18,322 bases of DNA from positions 1 to 18,322 of the forward strand of contig DASYSA010000417.1 in assembly GCA_036003885.1 (NCBI GenBank), written 5' to 3'. The stretch is from DASYSA01 sp036003885. Its GTDB lineage: Bacteria > Acidobacteriota > Blastocatellia > UBA7656. This document shows positions 7,460 through 14,711 of this stretch, in pieces (position 1 is the first letter of the stretch; each line of letters starts with the position of its first letter). The notes under the pieces were generated by a model. The model was not told the DNA's origin, ran no database searches, and was given only the letters and a program-made list of their open reading frames with translations. The position numbers and the translations under genes are program-made.

Positions 7460-8163
7460 GCCGAGTATTGGTAATAGAGGACGAGCCTGGACTTGTGATG
7501 GCGCTGACCCAGCGCCTCAGCAGTGAAGGGTATGAGATTGAAACTGCCAAAGATGGCGAGCGTGGATTAGCGCTTGGAGTCAGCCGGCCTTTCGATGTGA
7601 TTGTTCTCGATCTAATGCTGCCGCGCAAGAACGGCTTCGACGTGTGTCGGGACCTGCGCCAGCGCGGGATCAATACGCCGATCATCATGCTTACCGCGCG
7701 GGGACAGGTCGTCGATAGAGTAGTAGGGCTGAAGCTGGGCGCCGATGACTATATGACCAAGCCCTTTGCGATGATGGAACTGTTAGCCCGTATTGAGGCA
7801 CTTCTAAGACGGACTGCGGCTCAGCCCGCGTCGCCGCGCACTTCAGAATCCTCCCCGGATACTTATCAGTTCGGATCCATTCGCGTCGATTTTCGTCGAA
7901 CAGTAGTTACCCGAAATAACAAGCCTGTGAACGTGTCTGCGCGAGAGTTCAAATTGCTTCGGTATCTGATCGAGCACCCCGGTGCGACGGTTTCACGCGA
8001 TGAGCTACTCAATGAGGTATGGGGCTACAATGCTCTGACTACCACTCGAACGGTCGATGTTCACATATCTTCATTGCGACAAAAGATCGAAGAGGATCCC
8101 CGCCACCCGCAGTCGATCGTCACCATTCACGGCTTCGGTTATAAATTTGTCAGCCAACCCTAA
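7456..8163 (+). CDS. OmpR/PhoB-family response regulator
   Basis: The protein has 235 residues. The receiver (1-115) has the acidic pair ED8-9, Asp52 in IVLDLMLPRKNG, Thr80 in IIMLTARG and Lys102 in DYMTKPF, so it is complete. A linker with PASPRTSESSP leads to a winged-helix Trans_reg_C domain (about 135-233) with VSAREFKLLRYLIEHPG, SRDELLNEVWG, TRTVDVHISSLRQKIE and the C-terminal GFGYKFV. It starts at the ATG that overlaps the kinase stop by four bases. Family knowledge says dimers bind tandem direct repeats. The identical 17-bp repeats at 5505-5521 and 2162-2178 are the natural candidates, implying autoregulation and control of the secreted-protein gene. That assignment is inference. Confidence 0.95.
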   Translation: MSRVLVIEDEPGLVMALTQRLSSEGYEIETAKDGERGLALGVSRPFDVIVLDLMLPRKNGFDVCRDLRQRGINTPIIMLTARGQVVDRVVGLKLGADDYMTKPFAMMELLARIEALLRRTAAQPASPRTSESSPDTYQFGSIRVDFRRTVVTRNNKPVNVSAREFKLLRYLIEHPGATVSRDELLNEVWGYNALTTTRTVDVHISSLRQKIEEDPRHPQSIVTIHGFGYKFVSQP

Positions 8164-8171
8164 GGAAGTAT

Positions 8172-8254
8172 GGGAGAGTGGGGGAGTGGGAGAATGGGCG
8201 AATCGGAGAATGTCGGACTCCAGTTCCCCCGCTCTCCCACTCTCCCACTCTCCC
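8172..8254. repeat. G-rich octamer inverted repeat with a quadruplex motif on each strand
   Basis: The left arm has GGGAGAGT-type units with G-runs at 8172-8174, 8180-8184, 8188-8190 and 8196-8198. The right arm has C-runs at 8226-8230, 8236-8238, 8244-8246 and 8252-8254, separated by 5-base loops (period 8, unit CCCACTCT). The arms pair over about 30 bp around a loop of about 28 bases. Each strand therefore carries a four-tract quadruplex pattern and the element can also fold as a hairpin. It starts 9 bp after the regulator stop and ends 16 bp before the PadR -35 box, so it may insulate the two units. Confidence 0.75.
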
Positions 8255-8270
8255 ACACTTCTCTCCGCTA

Positions 8271-8299
8271 TTGACATCGATCGACGCGTCCGATATATA
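8271..8299 (+). promoter_or_regulatory. Sigma70 promoter of the PadR-ADOP operon
   Basis: TTGACA at 8271-8276 is a perfect -35 box. After exactly 17 bp comes TATATA at 8294-8299 (5 of 6 to TATAAT). Transcription would start near 8306, so an ATG at 8299 inside the -10 box cannot be the PadR start and the ATG at 8329 is preferred. This is the best consensus promoter in the window. Confidence 0.75.
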
Positions 8300-8300
8300 T

Positions 8301-8325
8301 GGTGGCGCTACATATTGAGGCCACC
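8301..8325 (+). promoter_or_regulatory. Candidate PadR operator over the transcription start and RBS
   Basis: GGTGGC at 8301-8306 and GCCACC at 8320-8325 form a dyad with a 13-base centre. Flanking ATATA and TATAT extend the symmetry. Inside the left half, GTGGCGCTAC (8302-8311) is itself an 8-of-10 palindrome. The dyad lies between the -10 box and the start codon and includes the GAGG ribosome-binding site (8317-8320), so a bound repressor would block the promoter, and an RNA hairpin could hide the RBS. Binding by PadR is inferred. Confidence 0.5.
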
Positions 8326-8328
8326 TAT

Positions 8329-8661
8329 ATGCTCGACCAGGAAGTCAAAAGAGGCAGCGCCGAAATGCTGATCCTGGCGCTCGTTGAAGATCGGCCCCGC
8401 CACGGCTACGAGATCGCCAAGCTCATCGAACAGCGTTCCGACGGCGTCCTGCAGTTTCATGTCGCTTCACTCTATCCGATGCTCTATAGGCTCGAGACTC
8501 GCGGCTGGATTAAGGGTCGTTGGGTGGAGAAGGCGGGCCAGCGCCGGCGCCGGTTCTACAAACTCACCGCTGCCGGCCGAAAGGTGCTGAATGAGCAGCG
8601 GCAAACATGGTCCGACTTCTTTGCAGCGCTCGACCGTGTCGCGGGGATTAATCCCGCGTGA
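8329..8661 (+). CDS. PadR-family transcriptional regulator
   Basis: The protein has 110 residues, the short PadR-s1 type: a winged helix with only a short C-terminal helix. Recognisable parts are KRGSAEMLILALVEDRPRHGYEI (helix 1-2), LQFHVASLYPMLYRLETRGWI (recognition helix region), RRRRFYKLTAAG (wing) and a final helix WSDFFAALDRV for dimerisation. ATG 8329 is chosen over the in-frame ATG at 8299 because the latter lies inside the -10 box, while GAGG at 8317-8320 sits 8 bp before 8329 and MLDQEVKRGS is a normal PadR beginning. In acidobacteria such regulators commonly precede ADOP permease genes. Its stop (8659-8661) overlaps a possible GTG start of the next gene, so they are translationally coupled. 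It probably represses its own operon. The ligand or signal is unknown. Confidence 0.93.
   Translation: MLDQEVKRGSAEMLILALVEDRPRHGYEIAKLIEQRSDGVLQFHVASLYPMLYRLETRGWIKGRWVEKAGQRRRRFYKLTAAGRKVLNEQRQTWSDFFAALDRVAGINPA
8640..8658. other. Near-perfect palindrome at the PadR/ADOP junction
   Basis: CGCGGGGATTAATCCCGCG is symmetric except for one extra G. It spans the last PadR codons and ends at the GTG of the overlapping ADOP frame. As RNA it could fold and modulate re-initiation from PadR into the permease gene. It may also be a coding coincidence. Confidence 0.35.
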
Positions 8662-8672
8662 GCGAATCAAGC

Positions 8673-11513
8673 ATGACAGACTGGAGAGCTTATGTTCGCG
8701 ACCATCTTCCTCCGCTGGCCCTTGGGCCCGCGCGGGAGTTGGAGATCGTCGAGGAGATGGCACAACACCTCGAAGCTGCCTACGAAGAGGCATTGGCTGA
8801 GGGCGCCTCGATCCCGCAGGCGTATGAACGCGCGGCGGCTCACATTAAGGACTGGCGACTGCTGGAGTGCGACCTGATCCGCGCCAAGCGACCCATCAGC
8901 AGGACCTGGATGAGCAAACGCCTCGCGGTCGAAGTGCGTGTCCAATCCGAGGACAGAAAGTTCGGAGGGCTTAACATGGGATCATTGTTGCAAGACTTGC
9001 GATATGGCATGAGAACGCTTCTCAAGAGCAAAGGTTTCACCGTGGTAACGGTGTTGTCGCTCGCACTTGGAATCGGCGCCAATACTGCTATCTTCAGCCT
9101 GATCGATGCCGTGCTTCTTAAGACGCTGCCGGTCAGGAACCCTCGCGAACTTGTGCTCCTGAATTGGCTTGGCGGACCGAATGGAATGTCGCGCGGAATG
9201 GATGGAACCAGGACTGCTGATGCGGCCACCGGCCTACAAACCAGCACTTCCTTCTCGTATTTGACCTTCACCCAGCTTCGGGACAATAACGAGACGCTCT
9301 CGGACACATTCGCGTTCGCTCCAATAGAACAACTGAACGTGAACGTGGACGGCCTGGCGGAGGTCGCCGGGGGACAGTTCGTTTCCGGCGGCTACCACGA
9401 CGGACTGGGCGTGCAAGCACTTCTCGGCCGGACTCTGACCAACGGCGATGACAAACCCAATGCCGATCCTGTCGCCGTAATCACTAATCGCTATTGGCAA
9501 CGCCGATTCGGGCGTGATCCGGGAGTTATTGGCAAGTCTGTCAACGTCAACAATGTAGCCTTCACCATCATCGGCGTAACCCCACTGGAGTTCCTGGGGG
9601 CATTGCAGGTCGGCGAGGCCGCAGACCTTTCCATCCCATTTTCGATGGAACCGATTGTGAGGCCAGGTAGCACAAGCTTGAACGAGCCGTGGTTCTGGTG
9701 GGTGAGGATTATGGGGCGGCTCAAGCCGGGCGTGACCGAAGAGCAGGCGCGCAACAACCTCGAAGGCGTCTTTCAGCAGAGCGCGCTCGAGGGTTGGAAT
9801 GCCGCAGTGGCGCAGGCAGAAACTCGCGGTCGGCCATTGAGTGGGGAACCGCGCGACACTCCCCGACTCAGAATTGGATCGGGCAGCCAGGGTCTTAACG
9901 AGTCGCGGAGCACTTACTCGCAGCCGCTGATGCTATTGATGGTGGTAGTCGGACTCGTGCTGCTGATCGCCTGCGCCAATGTTGCCAACCTCCTGCTGGC
10001 AAGAGCTGCGCTCAGAACCAAAGAGATCGCAGTGCGACTCGCAATTGGCGCCGGCCGCTGGCGACTGGTTCGACAACTGTTGACTGAAAGTATGCTGCTT
10101 TCTTTGATGGGAGGAGTGCTCGGGGTGTTCTTCGCTTACTGGGGGAAGGACACGCTTCTCGCGCTGCGGCCCTGGGGAGGCGGTGAGCTTGCAATCGATC
10201 CCAGGCTCGACCTGCGGGTGCTCGGATTCACGACCGCAGTGTCAGTGATCACCGGCATCCTGTTCGGGCTTGCTCCCGCGCTTCGGGCGACCCGAGTCGA
10301 TCTGACTCCGGCGCTCAAAGATAGTTCCAGAAACGTCAGTGGCGGTTCTCATTCCGTGATCGGCAAAATGTTGATCGTTGTCCAGGCGGGGATGTCGGTG
10401 ATGTTGCTGATCGGCGCAGGTCTGTTCCTCCGTACCCTAAACAATCTCGAAGTCGTGGACGTCGGATTCAACCGCGAAAGCCTGCTGCTCTTCAGAGTCG
10501 ATCCAAAACTCAGCGGGTACAAGGGACCCCAGATCTTGAGTCTGTATCAGCGAATGATCGAACACATCCAAAGCGTTCCCGGAGTGAGATCGGCTACTAT
10601 ATCGCGCCATCCGCTGCTGAGCGGCAGCCGTCGCAGTACGACACTCTCGATCCCGGGATACACGCCCGAGGGCGGCCGGGGCGAAGAGGTGCTGGTCAAT
10701 GTGGTGGCGGAAAACTTCTTCGACACAATGGAGATGCCGCTGCTCCTCGGGCGCTGCCTTAGCGAACGCGATGATCAACAGACGCCGAAGGTCGCGGTAA
10801 TCAATCAAACGATGGCTCAAAGATATTTTGGCCAGGACAATCCAATCGGCCGAACCCTTTCAGACGGCCCGACCCAGATCGAAATCATCGGCGTTGTCAG
10901 AGACGCGAAGTATACCGGCTTTCGCCAGGACACGAGACCGACAATCTACACTCCCTACTTGCAAGGAAGCGGAGAGCAGATGAGTTTCGCGGTGCGCACT
11001 GCAGGAGATCCGACCCTGCTGGCGGGTCCCGTTCGAGACGCGGTGCGCGACGTGGACCAGAATCTGCCTATGTTCGACGTGCGAACTCAGAACCAGCAAG
11101 CGGAGAGGTCACTCGCGCAGGAAAGGCTCTTCGCCACGCTGTCGAGTTTCTTCAGCGTGATTGCGCTCCTGCTGGCCTCCATAGGTTTGTACGGCGTGAT
11201 GTCGCATGCGGCCGCGCGACGAACGAATGAGATCGGTATCCGCATGGCGCTCGGCGCCCGAGCGTGGCATGTGACCTCGTTGGTTGTGCGCGAAACACTG
11301 GTGCTCGTTCTGGTCGGCACCGCAGTCGGGTTGGCCGCAGCGTTGGCAGCCACTGGCTTGATCACATCGATGCTCTTCGGACTCACTCAACACGACCCAC
11401 CGACGATCTCGTTTGCAGTTTTGCTGATGATCTCTGCAGCCGCGCTGGCCGCCTACCTTCCTGCGCGAAGGGCCTCAAGAGTGGACCCGTTGATTGCGTT
11501 GAGATATGAGTGA
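8673..11513 (+). CDS. ADOP-type orphan permease (MacB/FtsX family), copy 1
   Basis: The protein has about 946 residues. An N-terminal permease-prefix domain (1-85, DWRAYVRDHLPP to HIKDWRLLECDLI) is followed by a MacB-like permease. TM1 is at about 123-150 (TVLSLALGIGANTAIFSLIDAVLL), then a periplasmic MacB domain. The first FtsX block from about 417 has LIACANVANLLLARA and RTKEIAVRLAIGAGRWRLVRQLLTES. A second hydrophobic/periplasmic half follows, and the final FtsX block from about 822 has ARRTNEIGIRMALGAR and ends PARRASRVDPLIALRYE. No ABC ATPase is encoded nearby, hence orphan; what drives it and what it moves are unknown. ATG 8673 is preferred because it aligns with the start of the tandem copy (MPDWRDYL), but a GTG at 8658 overlapping the PadR stop is possible. 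An internal SD plus ATG at 8976 marks the permease start. Confidence 0.93.
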   Translation: MTDWRAYVRDHLPPLALGPARELEIVEEMAQHLEAAYEEALAEGASIPQAYERAAAHIKDWRLLECDLIRAKRPISRTWMSKRLAVEVRVQSEDRKFGGLNMGSLLQDLRYGMRTLLKSKGFTVVTVLSLALGIGANTAIFSLIDAVLLKTLPVRNPRELVLLNWLGGPNGMSRGMDGTRTADAATGLQTSTSFSYLTFTQLRDNNETLSDTFAFAPIEQLNVNVDGLAEVAGGQFVSGGYHDGLGVQALLGRTLTNGDDKPNADPVAVITNRYWQRRFGRDPGVIGKSVNVNNVAFTIIGVTPLEFLGALQVGEAADLSIPFSMEPIVRPGSTSLNEPWFWWVRIMGRLKPGVTEEQARNNLEGVFQQSALEGWNAAVAQAETRGRPLSGEPRDTPRLRIGSGSQGLNESRSTYSQPLMLLMVVVGLVLLIACANVANLLLARAALRTKEIAVRLAIGAGRWRLVRQLLTESMLLSLMGGVLGVFFAYWGKDTLLALRPWGGGELAIDPRLDLRVLGFTTAVSVITGILFGLAPALRATRVDLTPALKDSSRNVSGGSHSVIGKMLIVVQAGMSVMLLIGAGLFLRTLNNLEVVDVGFNRESLLLFRVDPKLSGYKGPQILSLYQRMIEHIQSVPGVRSATISRHPLLSGSRRSTTLSIPGYTPEGGRGEEVLVNVVAENFFDTMEMPLLLGRCLSERDDQQTPKVAVINQTMAQRYFGQDNPIGRTLSDGPTQIEIIGVVRDAKYTGFRQDTRPTIYTPYLQGSGEQMSFAVRTAGDPTLLAGPVRDAVRDVDQNLPMFDVRTQNQQAERSLAQERLFATLSSFFSVIALLLASIGLYGVMSHAAARRTNEIGIRMALGARAWHVTSLVVRETLVLVLVGTAVGLAAALAATGLITSMLFGLTQHDPPTISFAVLLMISAAALAAYLPARRASRVDPLIALRYE
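8964..8978 (+). promoter_or_regulatory. Internal ribosome-binding site and ATG at the prefix/permease junction, copy 1
   Basis: GGAGG at 8964-8968 lies 7 bases before ATG 8976-8978, in frame with the long gene. The encoded MGSLLQDLRYGMRTLLK is the usual N-terminus of ADOP permeases that lack the prefix domain. The same arrangement with the same 7-base spacing is at 11875-11889. A shorter permease could be translated from here. Confidence 0.5.
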
Positions 11514-11530
11514 GATATGAATTGGCTGGC

Positions 11531-11557
11531 AGTCAGTCATAATCGCTGTGACTGACT
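11531..11557. other. Perfect 9-bp inverted repeat between the two ADOP genes
   Basis: AGTCAGTCA at 11531-11539 and TGACTGACT at 11549-11557 are exact reverse complements around a 9-base loop, in a 73-bp gap. There is no following T-run, so it is not a standard terminator. It may be an attenuating hairpin, an mRNA-stability element or an operator. Confidence 0.45.
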
Positions 11558-11586
11558 ACGACTGGAAATGGCGCAAGTGAGCTCGT

Positions 11587-14439
11587 ATGCCCGACTGGAG
11601 AGACTACCTTCGCAGCAATCTTGCGCCGCTTCAGCTCGGCGCCGAGCGCGAGTTGCAAATAGTCGAAGAAATGGCGCAGCACCTTGAAGCCATCTATGAA
11701 GACGCGCTGGCTGATGGCGCCTCCGAGCGGGAGGCATATCGACGGGCGACTGCTCATATCAAAGACTGGCGGCTTCTGGAGTGCGAGCTGATACGCTCCA
11801 AGCGCCCCAGCGTCGGATCGTGGCTCAGCAAACGCCCTGCGGCGATACAAATTCAATCGCAAGACAGAAAGAGCGGAGGAGAGATCATGGGATCATTTGG
11901 ACAGGACGTGCGATACGGCATTCGAATGCTGTTAAAGAGCAAAGGCTTCACGCTGGTGGCCGTGCTGTCGCTTGCGCTTGGAATCGGAGCTAACACCGCT
12001 CTGTTCAGCCTGATTGACGCAGTGCTGCTGAAGATGCTGCCGGTCGAAAGGCCCAATGAACTTGTCCTCTTCAACTGGATCTCCGGGCCGAGGGGTATGG
12101 CATGGTCAAGCGAGGGAAGGATAAGTACCGATCGGGCCAGTGGCATGCGTACGAGCACTTCGTTCTCGTATCTCGCCTTTGAGCGAATCCGCGACAACAA
12201 CGAGGTGCTTTCGGAAGTGTTCGCCTTTGCGCCGCTGTCTCAACTGAACGTGAGCGTGGATGGCGGGCCGGAGATCGCCGCCGGCCAACTCGTTTCGGGC
12301 GGCTACTACTCCGGACTGGGTGTGACGGCCATTCTGGGCCGGACGATCACCGCTGCGGATGACCAAGCCGGGGCGCCTCCCGTTGCAGTGATTACACACC
12401 GTTACTGGCAGCGCCGCTTCGGACAAGACGCGCAGGCGCTGGGTAAGACGGTCATCGTAAACAACGTGCCCTTCACCATAGTCGGCGTCACTCCGCCTGA
12501 GTTCTTCGGAGCCTTACAGGTCGGCGAGTCGGCCGACCTTTCAATCCCCATTGCGATGCAACCTCAGTTGAGCTCAGACCTGAGATCCGACCTGAGCACG
12601 CCCTGGTTCTGGTGGCTGCGGATAATGGGGCGGTTGAATCACGGGGTGACGGCGGAGCAAGCGGCTGCAAGTCTCGACAGCATATTTCAGCAGAGCGCCG
12701 AGGAAGGTTGGACAGCCGCGGTGGCCCGCTTCCCAACCCAGCGACCAGCTCAGAATGCTGCGCCGCGCGACGTTCCGAGGCTCAGGGCGGGCTCCGGCAG
12801 TCAAGGGCTTACCGAGTCACGCCGGGAATATTCACAGCCGCTGACAATTCTGGTGGTGATCGTCGGACTCGTGCTGCTCATAGCCTGTGCGAACGTTGCA
12901 AACCTGCTGCTGGCCCGCGCAGCAACGCGCCAGAAAGAGATCGCGGTACGGTTGACGATTGGCGCAAGCCGCTGGCGACTCGTTCGCCAACTGCTGACTG
13001 AAAGTTTGCTTCTGTCATTCCTGGGCGGCGCAGTTGGTGTCGCGTTCGCTTACTGGGGAAAGGACCTGCTCTTGATCTTGCGCCCCTGGGGAGGCGGCGA
13101 ACTCGCGCTGGACCTCAAACTCGATCTGCGTGTGCTAGGCTTCACGATCGCGGTCTCACTTGCCACTGGTCTATTGTTCGGACTCGCGCCCGCGTTGCGA
13201 GCCACGCGAGTAGATCTGACCCCGGCGCTGAAAGACAACGCCAGAAGCGTTGTCGGCGGCTCCCGTTCCTTTCTCAATAAATCGCTCATCGTGGTGCAGG
13301 TAGCGGTGTCTCTCGTGCTCGTAGTGGGCGCGGGGCTCTTCGTGCGAACCCTGCGCAACCTGGAAAACGTGGATGTCGGATTCAATCGCGAGAACTTGCT
13401 GCTCTTCAACGTTGACCCGGGGTTGAACGGCTATAACAACGCGCAGATCGCACAGCTCTATCAGCGAATGACTGAACGGCTCGAGGCCGTGCCCGGCGTG
13501 CGCTCGGCCACCATGTCGATGGTTCCCCTTCTCAGCGGCATGGCTCGAACCAGTACCGTCTCCGTAGAGGGACACACATCGCAGGAGGGCGATGAGGACA
13601 GCGCCAAGGTCAATAACGTTGGCCCGGGTTTTTTCGCGACGATGGAGATCCCAATACTCCTGGGTCGAGGTCTGAGTCTGCGTGACGACGAACTCGCGCC
13701 CAGGGTGGCAGTCATCAATCAGATGATGGCGCGCAAGTATTTCGGCGGTGAAAGCCCTCTGGGCCGGCGTTTCGGCTTCGGAGGCCCTCCAAACAGCGGG
13801 CAGATCGAAATCATAGGCGTCGCCAGAGACGCAAGCTACACCGGCCTGCGCGACAAGACGGAGCCGACCGTCTACCTTTCCTATTCGCAGAGCCCTCCAA
13901 GATGGGCGACCTTTGTCGTGCGCACCTCGGGAAACGTAGCCGCGATGAGCTCCTCGATTCGCGACGCGGTTCGAGAAGTAGACAGCAACCTGCCGCTTTT
14001 CGCAATGAAGACGCAGAGCCAGCAGGTCGACGAATCCCTCGCGCAGGAAAGGCTCTTCGCCAACCTGTCGAGCTTCTTCGGCGTGCTTGCGTTGTCGCTC
14101 GCATGCATCGGACTTTACGGTGTGATGTCTTACGGGGTCGCCCGCCGGACGAATGAGATCGGCATCCGCATGGCGCTGGGCGCAACTGCCTCCCGCGTTA
14201 CTCTTATGGTGATGCGCGAAACGATGCTGGTCGTTATGATCGGCGTGGTGATTGGATTGGGGACTGCGGTTGCTACAACCCGGCTGGTTGCGGCCATGCT
14301 CTTCGGACTTGCGCCCACGGATCCGGTGACAATCTTGTTTGCGGTTCTGCTGATGATCTCGGTCGCGACGTTCGCAGGATACGTCCCAGCCAGAAGAGCT
14401 TCGAAAGTGGATCCGATGATTGCGTTGAGATATGAGTAG
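11587..14439 (+). CDS. ADOP-type orphan permease (MacB/FtsX family), copy 2
   Basis: The protein has 950 residues and is co-linear with copy 1 from end to end: prefix domain MPDWRDYLRSNLAP to HIKDWRLLECELI; TM1 VLSLALGIGANTALFSLIDA; FtsX block from about 416 (IACANVANLLLARAATRQKE, IAVRLTIGASRWRLVRQLL); second half with LKDNARSVVGGS and a hydrophobic VSLVLVVGAGLFVRTL; last FtsX block from about 825 (RRTNEIGIRMALGATASRVT), ending PARRASKVDPMIALRYE. The two genes arose by tandem duplication and have since diverged. Differences are greatest in the periplasmic halves, which suggests different substrates or a heteromeric pair. The ATG at 11587 has only a weak upstream SD. The gene lies 73 bp after copy 1 and is probably in the same PadR operon. 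Confidence 0.93.
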   Translation: MPDWRDYLRSNLAPLQLGAERELQIVEEMAQHLEAIYEDALADGASEREAYRRATAHIKDWRLLECELIRSKRPSVGSWLSKRPAAIQIQSQDRKSGGEIMGSFGQDVRYGIRMLLKSKGFTLVAVLSLALGIGANTALFSLIDAVLLKMLPVERPNELVLFNWISGPRGMAWSSEGRISTDRASGMRTSTSFSYLAFERIRDNNEVLSEVFAFAPLSQLNVSVDGGPEIAAGQLVSGGYYSGLGVTAILGRTITAADDQAGAPPVAVITHRYWQRRFGQDAQALGKTVIVNNVPFTIVGVTPPEFFGALQVGESADLSIPIAMQPQLSSDLRSDLSTPWFWWLRIMGRLNHGVTAEQAAASLDSIFQQSAEEGWTAAVARFPTQRPAQNAAPRDVPRLRAGSGSQGLTESRREYSQPLTILVVIVGLVLLIACANVANLLLARAATRQKEIAVRLTIGASRWRLVRQLLTESLLLSFLGGAVGVAFAYWGKDLLLILRPWGGGELALDLKLDLRVLGFTIAVSLATGLLFGLAPALRATRVDLTPALKDNARSVVGGSRSFLNKSLIVVQVAVSLVLVVGAGLFVRTLRNLENVDVGFNRENLLLFNVDPGLNGYNNAQIAQLYQRMTERLEAVPGVRSATMSMVPLLSGMARTSTVSVEGHTSQEGDEDSAKVNNVGPGFFATMEIPILLGRGLSLRDDELAPRVAVINQMMARKYFGGESPLGRRFGFGGPPNSGQIEIIGVARDASYTGLRDKTEPTVYLSYSQSPPRWATFVVRTSGNVAAMSSSIRDAVREVDSNLPLFAMKTQSQQVDESLAQERLFANLSSFFGVLALSLACIGLYGVMSYGVARRTNEIGIRMALGATASRVTLMVMRETMLVVMIGVVIGLGTAVATTRLVAAMLFGLAPTDPVTILFAVLLMISVATFAGYVPARRASKVDPMIALRYE
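11875..11889 (+). promoter_or_regulatory. Internal ribosome-binding site and ATG at the prefix/permease junction, copy 2
   Basis: GGAGG at 11875-11879, followed by AGA, is 7 bases from ATG 11887-11889. The frame is that of the long gene and encodes MGSFGQDVRYGIRMLLK. This SD is stronger than the one before the annotated start at 11587. It mirrors the site at 8964-8978. Confidence 0.5.
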
Positions 14440-14442
14440 AAA

Positions 14443-14474
14443 CGTTTTGCGTTCCGCGTTTTGCGTTCCGCGTT
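14443..14474 (+). repeat. Tandem 14-bp repeat (two heptamers) after the ADOP genes
   Basis: CGTTTTGCGTTCCG at 14443-14456 is repeated exactly at 14457-14470 and begins a third time (CGTT). It starts four bases after the ADOP2 stop. The same heptamers (CGTTTTG, CGTTCCG) recur at 15464-15495 and, inverted, at 15548-15568, so this belongs to the same repeat family. The rest of the gap to 14664 holds no gene that I can see. Confidence 0.7.
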
Positions 14475-14664
14475 CTGTGCTCATCATTTCGCGGTGATGT
14501 GGAGAGCCGGCGGCAGGATAGGAACTCGAAACGTTCGATCGCAGCCCACGCTCAAAGGCTAAGGAAACGATCGGCAGACACCCGCATCTTGTCGCCGGGC
14601 TTTCCTGGCACTCTTGGTTACTGGCGTGAGACTTCTCTGCGCTGCGATCTGCACGGCTTCGCAA

Positions 14665-14711
14665 TGTCTAACGGCTGATCGATTGCGCAGTGTCTAACGA
14701 CTGATCGACTG
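14665..14711. repeat. Direct repeat duplicating the 3' end of the isomerase gene
   Basis: The 21 bases at 14665-14685 and 14691-14711 match at 19 positions (period 26). The second copy is the real gene end. On the minus strand both copies encode QSISR followed by TAG, and the two differences are synonymous (CAA/CAG and AGC/AGT). The period is not a multiple of three, so the outer copy lies in another frame beyond the stop. Confidence 0.65.

Noticed and set aside
8172..8254. CRISPR-like array
   Set aside because: The units are contiguous octamers without spacers and the two arms are inverted, so it is a hairpin repeat.
8299..8328. Upstream ATG for the PadR gene
   Set aside because: It lies within the -10 box, so the mRNA would not contain it. 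A good RBS precedes ATG 8329.
13171..14664. Long minus-strand open frame (497 codons) opposite the second ADOP gene
   Set aside because: It is antisense to a clearly conserved permease, has no family features, and its start falls in repeat-derived sequence. It arises from the codon pattern of the real gene.
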